From positions 1 to 44,493 of IMG/VR virus record IMGVR_UViG_3300025120_000121: 44,493 bases of DNA. The stretch is one strand, 5' to 3'. Source of the DNA: a virus. The stretch's first letter is position 1. Each line of letters begins with the position of its first letter. Below, piece after piece: positions 14,479 to 22,675 of this stretch. The notes below the pieces were generated by a model that saw nothing but the letters and a program-made list of their open reading frames with translations, did no database searches and was not told the DNA's origin. A program made the translations under genes and the position numbers.

Positions 14479-15333
14479 ATGAGTTATACATTAACAACAT
14501 TAAAAACAACTATACAGGATTATACAGAAAACACAGAAACTACTTTTGTTTCCCATTTAAGAGATTTTATTAGATCTACAGAAAATCGTATATTTAAAAT
14601 GATTGATTTTGATGTATTTCGTAAAAATGTTACCAGTGCCGTTTCTTCTTCTGACAGGTTCTTATCTGTTCCAGATGATTACTTAGCATCATTTAGTTTG
14701 TCTATAACTAACTCTAGTAATATTGAATTTTTGTTAGAGAAAGATGTAAACTTTATACAAGAGTACAATCCAAATGCATCAACAACAGGTGTGCCTAAAT
14801 ATTATGCAAAGTTTGATGTAAGTAATTTTATATTAGCTCCAACACCAAACAGTAATTATTCTGTTGAACTTCATTATTATTATAAACCAACCAGTTTAGC
14901 GGACAGTACAATAGTCTTGACCGTAGGTGCCGCGAGCAGTTTTGCGGTAAACGAAGTAATCACAGGGACCTCTAGTGGTGCTACCGCTACAATTAGTTCT
15001 AAGAATGATGGCACAAATCAGTTAACAATAGTGGTTCCAACAACCGCTTTTACAAATGGTGAAACAGTAACAGGTGGCACAACCGCTCATAGTTCTGCCA
15101 TATCTGCCATATCAAGCGACACTACAACAACATGGTTAAGTAAGAATGCCTTAAACGCAATGCTTTACGGATCGCTCGTAGAAGCGTATATTTTTATGAA
15201 AGGTGAACCGGATATGATGCAGTTGTATGAGAAAAGGTTTATGGAAGAAATAAGTAGATTAAAAGATTTAGGTGAGGCTAGGGAGAATGCTGATGCTTAT
15301 AGGCAAGGATTACCTAGAAGACCAAGGACATAG
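14479..15333 (+). CDS. SU10-type / gp11-like adaptor protein with inserted beta domain
   Basis: A 284-aa protein. Residues 1-140 carry the helical/beta adaptor core (TLTTLKTTIQDYTENTETTF; FRKNVTSAV; LSVPDDYLASFSL; DVNFIQEYNPNASTTGVPKY). The C-terminal 70 residues resume the core (TTTTWLSKNALNAMLYGSLV, then EAYIFMKGEPDMMQLYEKRF). Between them, residues 142-215, lies a Thr/Gly-rich beta stretch with ITGTSSGATATI and FTNGETVTGGTT. The core fits the phage adaptor family linking portal and tail. The extra domain is not part of the usual length as I know it. A Ser/Arg-rich tail ends the protein. Confidence 0.78.
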   Translation: MSYTLTTLKTTIQDYTENTETTFVSHLRDFIRSTENRIFKMIDFDVFRKNVTSAVSSSDRFLSVPDDYLASFSLSITNSSNIEFLLEKDVNFIQEYNPNASTTGVPKYYAKFDVSNFILAPTPNSNYSVELHYYYKPTSLADSTIVLTVGAASSFAVNEVITGTSSGATATISSKNDGTNQLTIVVPTTAFTNGETVTGGTTAHSSAISAISSDTTTTWLSKNALNAMLYGSLVEAYIFMKGEPDMMQLYEKRFMEEISRLKDLGEARENADAYRQGLPRRPRT

Positions 15334-15343
15334 GAGATAAAAC

Positions 15344-15778
15344 ATGGCAACCTCAAATGCAGCAACCAACTATTTAGAAAGAAGATTATTACATTATATC
15401 TTCAAGAATAACTCGTTAAGTTTTGCAAGTCCTGGTGACAGCATTTATGTAGGACTAGCAACAGCCGTATCTGCCGCTGAAACAGGTTCAGTAACAGAAG
15501 CTAGTTTTGGTGGATATGCTAGACAACAAGTAGCAGCAGCAAGTTGGACAACAATAGGTGCTGACTCAACAGACGCACAGACAGCCAAGAACACAAGTGC
15601 AATTGATTTTCCAGCTAAGACAGATAGTGGGACACAAACAATAACTCATGTGATTATAACTGATGCAAGTTCAAGTGGTAACACATTGTTTGTTGGAGAA
15701 TTAGATGCAACTAAGACACTAGCAGAGGGTGACATATTTAGAATTAACGCAACAAACTTGAGTATTGAGTTGAAATAA
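15344..15778 (+). CDS. Small tail fibre protein
   Basis: A 144-aa, Ser/Thr/Ala-rich beta protein. It shows NYLERRLLHYIFKNNSL (helix), the strand SIYVGLATAVSAAETGS, FGGYARQQV and a late ITHVIITDASSSGNTLFVGE. The order YVGL-x-TA...G-x(n)-GGYARQ...THV is that of a small phage tail fibre family that I know from several phage groups. It probably sits at the base of, or beside, the large fibre encoded next, with which it shares a 1-base overlap (TAATG). AGGAGATAAA provides its ribosome binding site. Confidence 0.65.
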   Translation: MATSNAATNYLERRLLHYIFKNNSLSFASPGDSIYVGLATAVSAAETGSVTEASFGGYARQQVAAASWTTIGADSTDAQTAKNTSAIDFPAKTDSGTQTITHVIITDASSSGNTLFVGELDATKTLAEGDIFRINATNLSIELK

Positions 15779-18700
15779 TGGCTTTAGTAATAAAGGATAG
15801 AGTTAAAGAAACCACAACCACTACAGGCACTGGAACATATACGTTAGCTGGTGCAGTAAGTGGGTTTGAGACTTTTACTGCTAACCTTAGTAATTCAGAT
15901 ACAACGTATTATGTTTGTACAGACAATACTGACTTTGAAGTTGGTTTAGGTACGTTTACATCTTCTGGAACTACATTAGCTAGGACAACCATATTAGCAA
16001 GTTCTAACTCTAACAATGCTGTAAGCTGGTCATCAGGAACAAGAAGTGTCTTTATGACATATCCTGCTGACAAAGCAGTGTTTGAAGATGCAAGTGGTCA
16101 TGTATCTATTCCACATGATTTGTTTATTGCAGGTGGTTTGATTGATCTTAAAAATGATGGTGGTGCTGTATCACAGATTAAGTTCTATTGTGAAAGTTCA
16201 AATGCTCATGCACAAACACTTATTGGTGCACCACACTCAGAAAGTGCGTCAAATACTTTAACACTCCCAAGCACTGGTGGTAGTGCTCGTTTAGTTTCAA
16301 CAGCTTCAACGGCTACACTAACAAACAAAACACTGACTTCTCCTAAAATAAACGAAGATGTAGCACTTACATCAACAGCTACAGAGCTAAACTTGTTAGA
16401 TGGTGTATCTGGTCTAGTTCAAGCTGATTTTACTAAATTAGCTGCTATTGATTCTTCTGCTACAGAGTTGAACCTGCTTGATGGTGTATCTGGTTTAGTA
16501 CAAGCTGATTTTACTAAACTTGCCGCAGTTGACTCTACAGCTACAGAACTTAATATTGTAGATGGCAATACCTCTGTAGGAACAACGGCTATAGCAAGTG
16601 GAGATGGCATTGTAACCAATGATAGTGGTACAATGCGACAGACTAATATTGATACGTTTGATACATACTTATCTGCAACAACAAAAACACTAACAAATAA
16701 AACTTTAACATCAGCAGTTCTAAACACTGGCGTAAGTGGCACAGCCATTCTTGATGAAGATGATTTGTCTACAGATTCAGCCACGCAGTTAGCAACACAG
16801 CAATCAATTAAAGCATATGTCGATGCTCAAAAAGCAGATATGCAGTTTGTTTTAGAAGATGGTGATGGTACAGAAGTTCAGATTACTAAAGATAGTGAAG
16901 TTAAGTTTGTAGAAGGTGGTGGTTTAGATATAAACTGGACAGATACTTCTACTGGTTCAGATGGCGATCCTTATGATTTAACATTTACTGTTAATGCCGC
17001 TCAAACTGGCATCACATCTGTAGTTAACACAAGTTTAGAAATAGGTAGAGATGCAGACAACAGAATAAAGTTTGGCACAGATAATCAAATTATTTTTGAA
17101 GTATCTGGTGGTGATAATGTAATATTTAAGGCAAGTGGAGAGATAGAAGCTAGTTCCTTAGATATTAGTGGCGATGCAGATATTGACGGCACACTAGAAG
17201 CTGATGCGATAACAGTTGGTGGAACAGCACTCAACACTGTGATTGCAGGAGTAACAGTTACAAATGCAACAACAGCAGCAGTAGCAACAACTGTAACAAT
17301 TAGTGACAATGAAAGCACAAACGAAGAAAATGCAGTTATCTTTACGGCAGGTGGCGATGTAGATGGTGGTAATATAGGATTAGAAAGTGATGGTGATTTA
17401 ACCTATAATCCAAGCACAGGAACTGTATCAGCAACGATATTTAAAGGCAACATTGATGCCGTTGATGGTGACTTTGACGGCACACTGGAAGCAGATTCGA
17501 TTACAGTAAATGGAACTGCTTTAGCGACAGTTATTGCAGGAACAACAGTGACTGATGCTACAAACTCTGCCCATGTTTTAGTAACTGACAATGAAAGTAC
17601 CAATGAAGAAAATCTTATTACTTTTGTAGAAGGTGCTACTGATAGCACAGGTAATGTTGGTTTGGAAATGGATGGTAACCTTTCTTATAATCCAAGTACA
17701 GGTACAGTAACGGCTACAGTATTTAAAGGCAATATAGATGCTGTAGATGGCGATTTTGATGGTACGCTAGAAGCAGATGCCATCACTATTGGCGGTACAG
17801 GAATAGGTTCTATCTATAGTGCAATAGCAGGTAGTTCTAATATTGTTACAACAGGTGCATTAAACGCAGGATCAATCACTAGTGGATTTGGTGCTATAAA
17901 TAATGGTGCAAGTAATATTACAACAACTGGTGTTGGTACATTTGCATCGTTAGATATATCTGGTGATATAGATGTTGATGGTACAGCTAATTTAGATGTT
18001 GTGGATATTGATGGTGCATTAACGCAAGATGGTGGAGCAGTATTTAATGAAGCATCTGCTGATGTAGACTTTAGAGTTGAGTCAAATGGTAGTGCCAATA
18101 TGTTGGTTGTTGATGGTGGGAACGACCAAGTTAACATAGGTTCTGATGCTGATTTAACAAATGGGCAAATATTTAATATTAATGGAACATATGGTGGTAC
18201 AGGGTCAGCAGCCGCTAACATTATGTTTTTTGGAACAGGCACAGATGCTTATCCATCAATGCAAATACTTAACTATTCACATGATGACCAATCAATAAAC
18301 TTTGATGCTTGGTATAATAATGGATGGAAAAGTTCTGATGCAGGTTCACAGTTTCAAATAGTAAAAAGAAGTGATAATTTTAATATTAGAGCAGAAAATG
18401 GTATAGCAGCAGGAAGTGCAGTCACATGGGTAAATCATTTTAATATAGCTACAGATGGTACATTAACTGCAACAGATACATCTATTGGTTCTATATCAGA
18501 TCAAAGGTTAAAAAAGAATATTCAAGATTACACATATCCATTAGATAATTTTAAATCTTTAGCAACAAAAATATTTGATTGGGAAAACCCAAAACTTCAT
18601 GGAAGCACAACACAACAAATAGGGTTTTTAGCACAGGATGTTGAGAGTTTAGATAGTAGATGGGTACGTGATTTTAAAATTGACGAAGATAGCCCAGATG

Positions 18701-18840
18701 CATCTTTGTTAGATAGTGATTTAATTTCCAAAGCAAGTAGGTTAGGTGAAAAAGATGCGATGTACGTTTCTGTAATTCAACAACTAATAACAAAGATAGA
18801 AACATTAGAAACAAAAGTCAAAGCGTTGGAGGATGCGTAA
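15778..18840 (+). CDS. Large tail fibre with S74 intramolecular chaperone
   Basis: A 1020-aa fibre. The N-terminal domain (residues 1-140) reads like a virion attachment domain. The shaft is made of repeats: a 27-residue unit (TELNLLDGVSGLVQADF...) about 2.4 times near residues 200-262, and a 94-97-residue unit starting at GTLEADAI(T) three times (from residue ~470). The C-terminal 113 residues start at D908 with DQRLKKNI and continue to IGFLAQDVESL and a trimeric coiled coil (VIQQLITKIETLETKVKALE). This is the peptidase S74-type self-cleaving chaperone that trimerises and is released. It recognises the host surface. The catalytic Ser lies just before D908 (IS-DQR). Confidence 0.9.
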   Translation: MALVIKDRVKETTTTTGTGTYTLAGAVSGFETFTANLSNSDTTYYVCTDNTDFEVGLGTFTSSGTTLARTTILASSNSNNAVSWSSGTRSVFMTYPADKAVFEDASGHVSIPHDLFIAGGLIDLKNDGGAVSQIKFYCESSNAHAQTLIGAPHSESASNTLTLPSTGGSARLVSTASTATLTNKTLTSPKINEDVALTSTATELNLLDGVSGLVQADFTKLAAIDSSATELNLLDGVSGLVQADFTKLAAVDSTATELNIVDGNTSVGTTAIASGDGIVTNDSGTMRQTNIDTFDTYLSATTKTLTNKTLTSAVLNTGVSGTAILDEDDLSTDSATQLATQQSIKAYVDAQKADMQFVLEDGDGTEVQITKDSEVKFVEGGGLDINWTDTSTGSDGDPYDLTFTVNAAQTGITSVVNTSLEIGRDADNRIKFGTDNQIIFEVSGGDNVIFKASGEIEASSLDISGDADIDGTLEADAITVGGTALNTVIAGVTVTNATTAAVATTVTISDNESTNEENAVIFTAGGDVDGGNIGLESDGDLTYNPSTGTVSATIFKGNIDAVDGDFDGTLEADSITVNGTALATVIAGTTVTDATNSAHVLVTDNESTNEENLITFVEGATDSTGNVGLEMDGNLSYNPSTGTVTATVFKGNIDAVDGDFDGTLEADAITIGGTGIGSIYSAIAGSSNIVTTGALNAGSITSGFGAINNGASNITTTGVGTFASLDISGDIDVDGTANLDVVDIDGALTQDGGAVFNEASADVDFRVESNGSANMLVVDGGNDQVNIGSDADLTNGQIFNINGTYGGTGSAAANIMFFGTGTDAYPSMQILNYSHDDQSINFDAWYNNGWKSSDAGSQFQIVKRSDNFNIRAENGIAAGSAVTWVNHFNIATDGTLTATDTSIGSISDQRLKKNIQDYTYPLDNFKSLATKIFDWENPKLHGSTTQQIGFLAQDVESLDSRWVRDFKIDEDSPDASLLDSDLISKASRLGEKDAMYVSVIQQLITKIETLETKVKALEDA
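16381..16560 (+). repeat. 81-bp tandem repeat in fibre shaft
   Basis: Starts of the repeated ACAGAGCTAAAC-type segment occur at 16381, 16462 and 16543, an exact 81-bp period. The encoded unit is a 27-residue block containing TELNLLDGVSGLVQADFTKL. The third copy is partial (TELNIVDG). The copies are close in sequence, so this shaft could grow or shrink by recombination. Confidence 0.8.
17185..17790 (+). repeat. Long-period (282-291 bp) repeats in fibre shaft
   Basis: The segment encoding DGTLEADAIT or its variants begins at 17185, 17476 and 17758. The periods are 291 and 282 bp (97 and 94 residues). Each unit contains an SDNESTNEEN-type stretch and then YNPSTGTV-ATxFKGNIDAVD. Only the first two copies are full length; the third runs into the next shaft segment. 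Confidence 0.75.
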
Positions 18841-19332
18841 ATGAGTAATGCAAGAAATCTTTCAAATCTGTTAGTAAAAAACAGCACACCAATAGTAAAT
18901 GTTCATAATGCTAATGCACAAAGCTTTAGTGCAACAACCTTTACAAATGTTACTTTAGATACTGAAACTATTGATACTCAAGGTAATTTTGCTAGTAGTG
19001 CTTTTACTGTTCCAGATATTGGAAGGTATATGATTATTGCAACTTGTGAAGTTAATTGTGATGATGCAGATGAATTAGTTAGAGTTACTACAAGATTAAC
19101 AAAAAAACCTTCTGGTGGTAGTCATGCTGGTGTAGCAGGAACAGAACAGAATTTTTTTAAATCTCACGATGCTGATGAAAGTTTTACTCGTGCAGCTCTT
19201 ACAACAACTTTTGCATATACGTCAGCAGTAAATGATGAATGGAAATTACAAGTATTTGGAAATGCTGGAGGTGGTACAATGACAGTTCAAGCTGAAGGTG
19301 CATCATTTATAGCGTTTAAAATTATAGGATAA
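18841..19332 (+). CDS. C1q/TNF-like virion head domain protein
   Basis: A 163-aa protein beginning NARNLSNLLVKN and then a beta jelly-roll type sequence: TFTNVTLDTETIDTQGNF, FTVPDIGRYMIIATCEV (about residues 55-71), many beta strands with spaced aromatic residues and a final FIAFKI. The order FDTxxxDxxxxF...FTVPxxGxY is that of C1q-like trimeric domains found at tips of phage fibres. It starts immediately after the stop of the long fibre. It may be a separately encoded fibre tip or a receptor-binding accessory. The domain assignment is by pattern only. Confidence 0.65.
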   Translation: MSNARNLSNLLVKNSTPIVNVHNANAQSFSATTFTNVTLDTETIDTQGNFASSAFTVPDIGRYMIIATCEVNCDDADELVRVTTRLTKKPSGGSHAGVAGTEQNFFKSHDADESFTRAALTTTFAYTSAVNDEWKLQVFGNAGGGTMTVQAEGASFIAFKIIG

Positions 19333-19341
19333 AAATAGCTA

Positions 19342-19938
19342 ATGGCAATATCAAAGATAGATGCAACCACTGCTTTAAGTAATAATGCAATGGTTCTTCT
19401 TAATACAACTACAGTTTCTTCTAGTTCAACACAAGCAAATGTAACTTTTAATTCATCTTTAATAACTGATGCATATATAGATTACAAAATTGTATTTAGA
19501 AATATTACTGCGGTAACTGATAGTCAAAGCTTTTATCTTCAGCCATCAATAGATAATGGCAGTAACTATAATCTTCCTATTGAACAAATACTTATGTACC
19601 ACGATTTAAAGGCTTCAAATGCTACTGGTGTTGCAACATCTCCTAATGATGAAAATCAATTTTATATAATGGCTTCACTTTCAAATGTAGCAAGCGAAGG
19701 GAGTAATGGAGTTATTGAACTTGTGGGTTTAAGACAGACTACTACAAGTCTTAAAGGATTATTTTGGAACTCAATGGGTGGTATTGCATCTTCTACTGGT
19801 CACGATAGTGGAAATGACTATTGGTGGAATGGTGCTGGTAAAATAATAACCTCATCTGCAATAAACAATATAAAGTTAGTTTTGGCAAGTGGCAATATTA
19901 AACAAGGTACATTTAGTTTATATGGGGTAAAAAAATAA
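19342..19938 (+). CDS. Tail-associated receptor-binding candidate
   Basis: A 198-aa beta-rich protein without a recognised enzyme motif. It starts AISKIDATTALSN, has YIDYKIVFRNITAVTDSQSF (about residues 46-65), many short strands and the C-terminus ILLASGNIKQGTFSLYGVKK-like pattern (actual end KLVLASGNIKQGTFSLYG). This ending is typical of small cyanophage and pelagiphage tail proteins of the type with a jelly-roll fold. Its place after the fibre and C1q-like genes, followed at 1-base overlap by a fibre chaperone, suggests receptor binding. Certainty about the role is moderate. Confidence 0.6.
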   Translation: MAISKIDATTALSNNAMVLLNTTTVSSSSTQANVTFNSSLITDAYIDYKIVFRNITAVTDSQSFYLQPSIDNGSNYNLPIEQILMYHDLKASNATGVATSPNDENQFYIMASLSNVASEGSNGVIELVGLRQTTTSLKGLFWNSMGGIASSTGHDSGNDYWWNGAGKIITSSAINNIKLVLASGNIKQGTFSLYGVKK

Positions 19939-20222
19939 TGAAAAAAAGTGTTAATGGTGTTGAAATTGAAATGACAGATGCAGAGATTGCATCAAGAGAA
20001 GCTGAAGAAAAAGCAAATCAAGCAAAAGAGCCAAAGCAAAGAATGGCTTGGTTAAGAGATAAAAGAAATACCCTATTAGCCGAAACAGATTGGATGGCTA
20101 ACTCTGATATAACAATGAGTGACGCTTGGAAAACATACAGACAAGCGTTAAGAGATATTACTAAAACAGAGCCAACAGATATGGCTTTAAGTAATATAAC
20201 ATTTCCAACTAAACCGAGTTAA
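19938..20222 (+). CDS. Tail fibre assembly chaperone candidate
   Basis: A 94-aa protein. Its middle and end, MAWLRDKRNTLLAETDWMA followed by WKTYRQALRDIT and ITFPTKPS, match the LRxxRNxLLxxTDW...WxxYRQxLRD...P pattern of the phage tail assembly chaperone family (Pfam Phage_tail_APC, as I recall). The N-terminal part is an acidic helix. Such proteins usually sit directly after the fibre gene they help fold and trimerise. Here it follows three fibre-type genes and precedes a second long fibre. Confidence 0.75.
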   Translation: MKKSVNGVEIEMTDAEIASREAEEKANQAKEPKQRMAWLRDKRNTLLAETDWMANSDITMSDAWKTYRQALRDITKTEPTDMALSNITFPTKPS

Positions 20223-20224
20223 TT

Positions 20225-20698
20225 ATGCTTGGTTTTAGTGCTTTATCAGAAAACCCTATTAGTAGTGTTAATAAGGTACTAGAACTATCAGCATCAATGA
20301 CAGGTTTAGCCGTTTCATCATCTGCTGCGGCTGGTACGCTTGTTGGTACAAGTACGATGTCTTCATCTGCTACACAGACATCAACTGGAGTTGGGATATT
20401 TGTCAGTAGTTCAACTCTTGATTCATCTTCTGTAGCATCGTCTTCTGCTGTTTTTGTAAAAGGATCAACATTAGAAACAGATTTATTGTCATCTTTTGTG
20501 CAGACAACAAATGGTATTGGTATATTAGTTGGCACATCAACACAAGATTTTAACTTGACACAGACAGCTACTGGTGAATTATTATTTACAGAAATCGTTC
20601 CGAGTGTTACTGTGACGTATACAGAGATTACACATACTGGTGATACTTGGACAGATATTACACATACAGGTGACACTTGGACAGATATTACACCATAG
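20225..20698 (+). CDS. Ser/Thr-rich virion protein with terminal repeat
   Basis: A 157-aa protein with very low charge and high Ser/Thr/Val content. It opens MLGFSALSENPIS, continues as irregular beta repeats (GTSTMSSSATQTSTGVGIF and variants, about every 25-35 residues) and ends with the tandem decapeptide ITHTGDTWTD twice. The MLGFSALSE-P-S start is familiar from marine phage tail genes; no function is known. A fibre-bundle or spacer role is inferred. It lies 2 bp after the chaperone gene. Confidence 0.65.
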   Translation: MLGFSALSENPISSVNKVLELSASMTGLAVSSSAAAGTLVGTSTMSSSATQTSTGVGIFVSSSTLDSSSVASSSAVFVKGSTLETDLLSSFVQTTNGIGILVGTSTQDFNLTQTATGELLFTEIVPSVTVTYTEITHTGDTWTDITHTGDTWTDITP

Positions 20699-20707
20699 GA
20701 GTTATTA

Positions 20708-22636
20708 ATGGCTAGTTCGTATACATCAAATAATGGGTTAGAAAAGATAGGTACAGGCGAACAAGCTGGTACTTGGGGAGCTACAACCAATACAAATTTC
20801 GATATAATTGATAGAGCTATCAATGGTGTTGGTGCTATTGATATTGGGTCTGGAACAACACATGATCTAACGACAACAGATGGTACTTTATCTGATGGTC
20901 ATTTTAAAGTTCTTGTTTTAGGTGGTAGTCCTAGTGGAACAAATACAGTAACTATAGGACCAAATGACCAAGACAAATTATATTTTATAAAAAATGGTAC
21001 AAATCAATCTGTAATTATTAAACAAGGTTCTGGTGACACTGTTACAATTGCAGCGAGTAAAACTGCGATTGTTTTTGCAGATGGAGCAGGTTCTGGTGCA
21101 GCCGTTACACAAATAGAAACTGGCTCAGAGGACTTTACAGCAGACCTTTCTGTAAAAACTAGTGATGGTGCTTTGTTAACATTACAAACATCTGACACGA
21201 CCATTACAGATGGTGATGTTCTTGGTGCATTACAGTTTCAAGCACCGAATGAAGCTGATGGAACTGATGGTATTATAGTATCAGCCGCAATTGCAGCCGT
21301 AGCCGAAGATACTTTTGCTGCTGATAACAACAAGACAAAACTTAGTTTTAGAACAGGAGCCTCCGAAGTTGCCGCAGAAAAGATGGCTTTGGATAATGGA
21401 GGTGATTTAAAAATACTTACGGATGGTGCTAGTCTATTTTTTGGGGCAGATTCAGAAATAGAATTAAGACACGTTGCAGATGACGGTCTTATTTTAAAAC
21501 ATGTTGGTACAGGAGATGGGAAAGAACCCTCACTAACTTTTCAAGCTGGAGATAATGACATTGCAGCGGATGATGTTCTAGGTGCAATATACTTTCAAGC
21601 TCCCGATGAAGGGGCTGGGACTGATGCAATTTTAGTTGCCGCAGGTATTGAAGCAATATCAGAAGGTGATTTTAGTGCAACTAGTAACGCAACAAAACTC
21701 AGTTTTAAAACAGCAGTTACTGAAACAGCTACGGAAAAGATGACTTTATCAGGTGCTGGTATTCTTGATGTTACTAGTGAAATAAATGTTGCTTTTTCTG
21801 GTGGAACAACAAGAGCTGCAATTATGGATGGTTCTGCAACACAAGGTGCTGCTATTGCAGGGCAAGATAGTGGTTTTGCTGTTGCCAATGGTTTTGTTTT
21901 AGAATGTAACCGAACTAATGATGATGGAGATGTAATAATAATAAAAGGGCAAGGAACTGGAGAAGGTAGTATATCAGTAAGTGGAAGCACAGTTTCTTTT
22001 AATGCATTTACAGGCAGTCACTGGTCAAGATTAACAGATAATTCTAAACCAACTATATTGCGTGGTACAGTTGTAGAAACGATTGACGAGATGTGTGATT
22101 GGTATCATCTTGAATTTACATATCCTGAAATAAAATATAAAGAAGGTGAAAAAAATATACCTAATGACAAAAAAGTAGGCGATGTCAGACACGCAGCAAA
22201 TACAGTTAAAAAGCCTTATGAAAAACCATCTGATGTAAATGTAGGTGATACTGTTCAATGGACAGACAAAGATGATGGTGACAAAGTATATGATGCAACA
22301 GTAACTTTAACAAAAGATGTTAAACACGTTAAATGTAAAATATCGGATACTGCTGATTGTACAAATGTATATGGTGTCTTTATGGCTTGGGATAATGACG
22401 ATGATACCGTCAATGATATGTATGTTAACGCAGTTGGAACATCACTTGTAAGAATACACAAAGACCAAACAGTTGCCAAAGGTGATTTGCTTTCATCTAA
22501 TGGTGATGGCACAGCCAAAAAACAAGGTGATGATATTATTCGCACCAAGACTATTGGTAAAGTTTTAACAAACCTAAAACAAGAAACATATAGTGATGGT
22601 TCATATACTGTTCCATGTGCATTGTATTGTGGATAG
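20708..22636 (+). CDS. Second large tail fibre
   Basis: A 642-aa fibre. An N-terminal attachment domain (residues 1-140; ASSYTSNNGLEKIGTGEQAG, TWGATTNTNFDIIDRAI) is followed by two ~70-residue repeats (162-233 and 282-353; VLGALQFQAP... and VLGAIYFQAP...). A distinct C-terminal domain (about 435-642) has the start FTGSHWSRL and the late YGVFMAWD, DLLSSNGDGTAKK and GKVLTNLKQ, with five or more Cys (for example MCDW, HVKCKI, PCALYCG). This end resembles self-processing C-terminal domains of phage spikes (G2-type), but I could not confirm a catalytic residue. It follows AGGAG with a clear start. Confidence 0.75.
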   Translation: MASSYTSNNGLEKIGTGEQAGTWGATTNTNFDIIDRAINGVGAIDIGSGTTHDLTTTDGTLSDGHFKVLVLGGSPSGTNTVTIGPNDQDKLYFIKNGTNQSVIIKQGSGDTVTIAASKTAIVFADGAGSGAAVTQIETGSEDFTADLSVKTSDGALLTLQTSDTTITDGDVLGALQFQAPNEADGTDGIIVSAAIAAVAEDTFAADNNKTKLSFRTGASEVAAEKMALDNGGDLKILTDGASLFFGADSEIELRHVADDGLILKHVGTGDGKEPSLTFQAGDNDIAADDVLGAIYFQAPDEGAGTDAILVAAGIEAISEGDFSATSNATKLSFKTAVTETATEKMTLSGAGILDVTSEINVAFSGGTTRAAIMDGSATQGAAIAGQDSGFAVANGFVLECNRTNDDGDVIIIKGQGTGEGSISVSGSTVSFNAFTGSHWSRLTDNSKPTILRGTVVETIDEMCDWYHLEFTYPEIKYKEGEKNIPNDKKVGDVRHAANTVKKPYEKPSDVNVGDTVQWTDKDDGDKVYDATVTLTKDVKHVKCKISDTADCTNVYGVFMAWDNDDDTVNDMYVNAVGTSLVRIHKDQTVAKGDLLSSNGDGTAKKQGDDIIRTKTIGKVLTNLKQETYSDGSYTVPCALYCG

Positions 22637-22675
22637 ATATAACAAAGTTAAAAGTGGAGGATACAGGAAAAGAAT

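Noticed and set aside
17085-18242. Several minus-strand frames inside the long tail fibre
   Set aside because: They are Ser/Val/Ala-rich mirrors of repeated Asp/Gly/Thr codons in the fibre shaft and repeat at the same period as the shaft repeats.
20209-20823. Minus-strand frame of 204 residues opposite the Ser/Thr-rich virion gene
   Set aside because: It mirrors the low-complexity plus-strand gene (Val/Ser repeats) and crosses two plus-strand gene junctions. It is a by-product of repeat codons.
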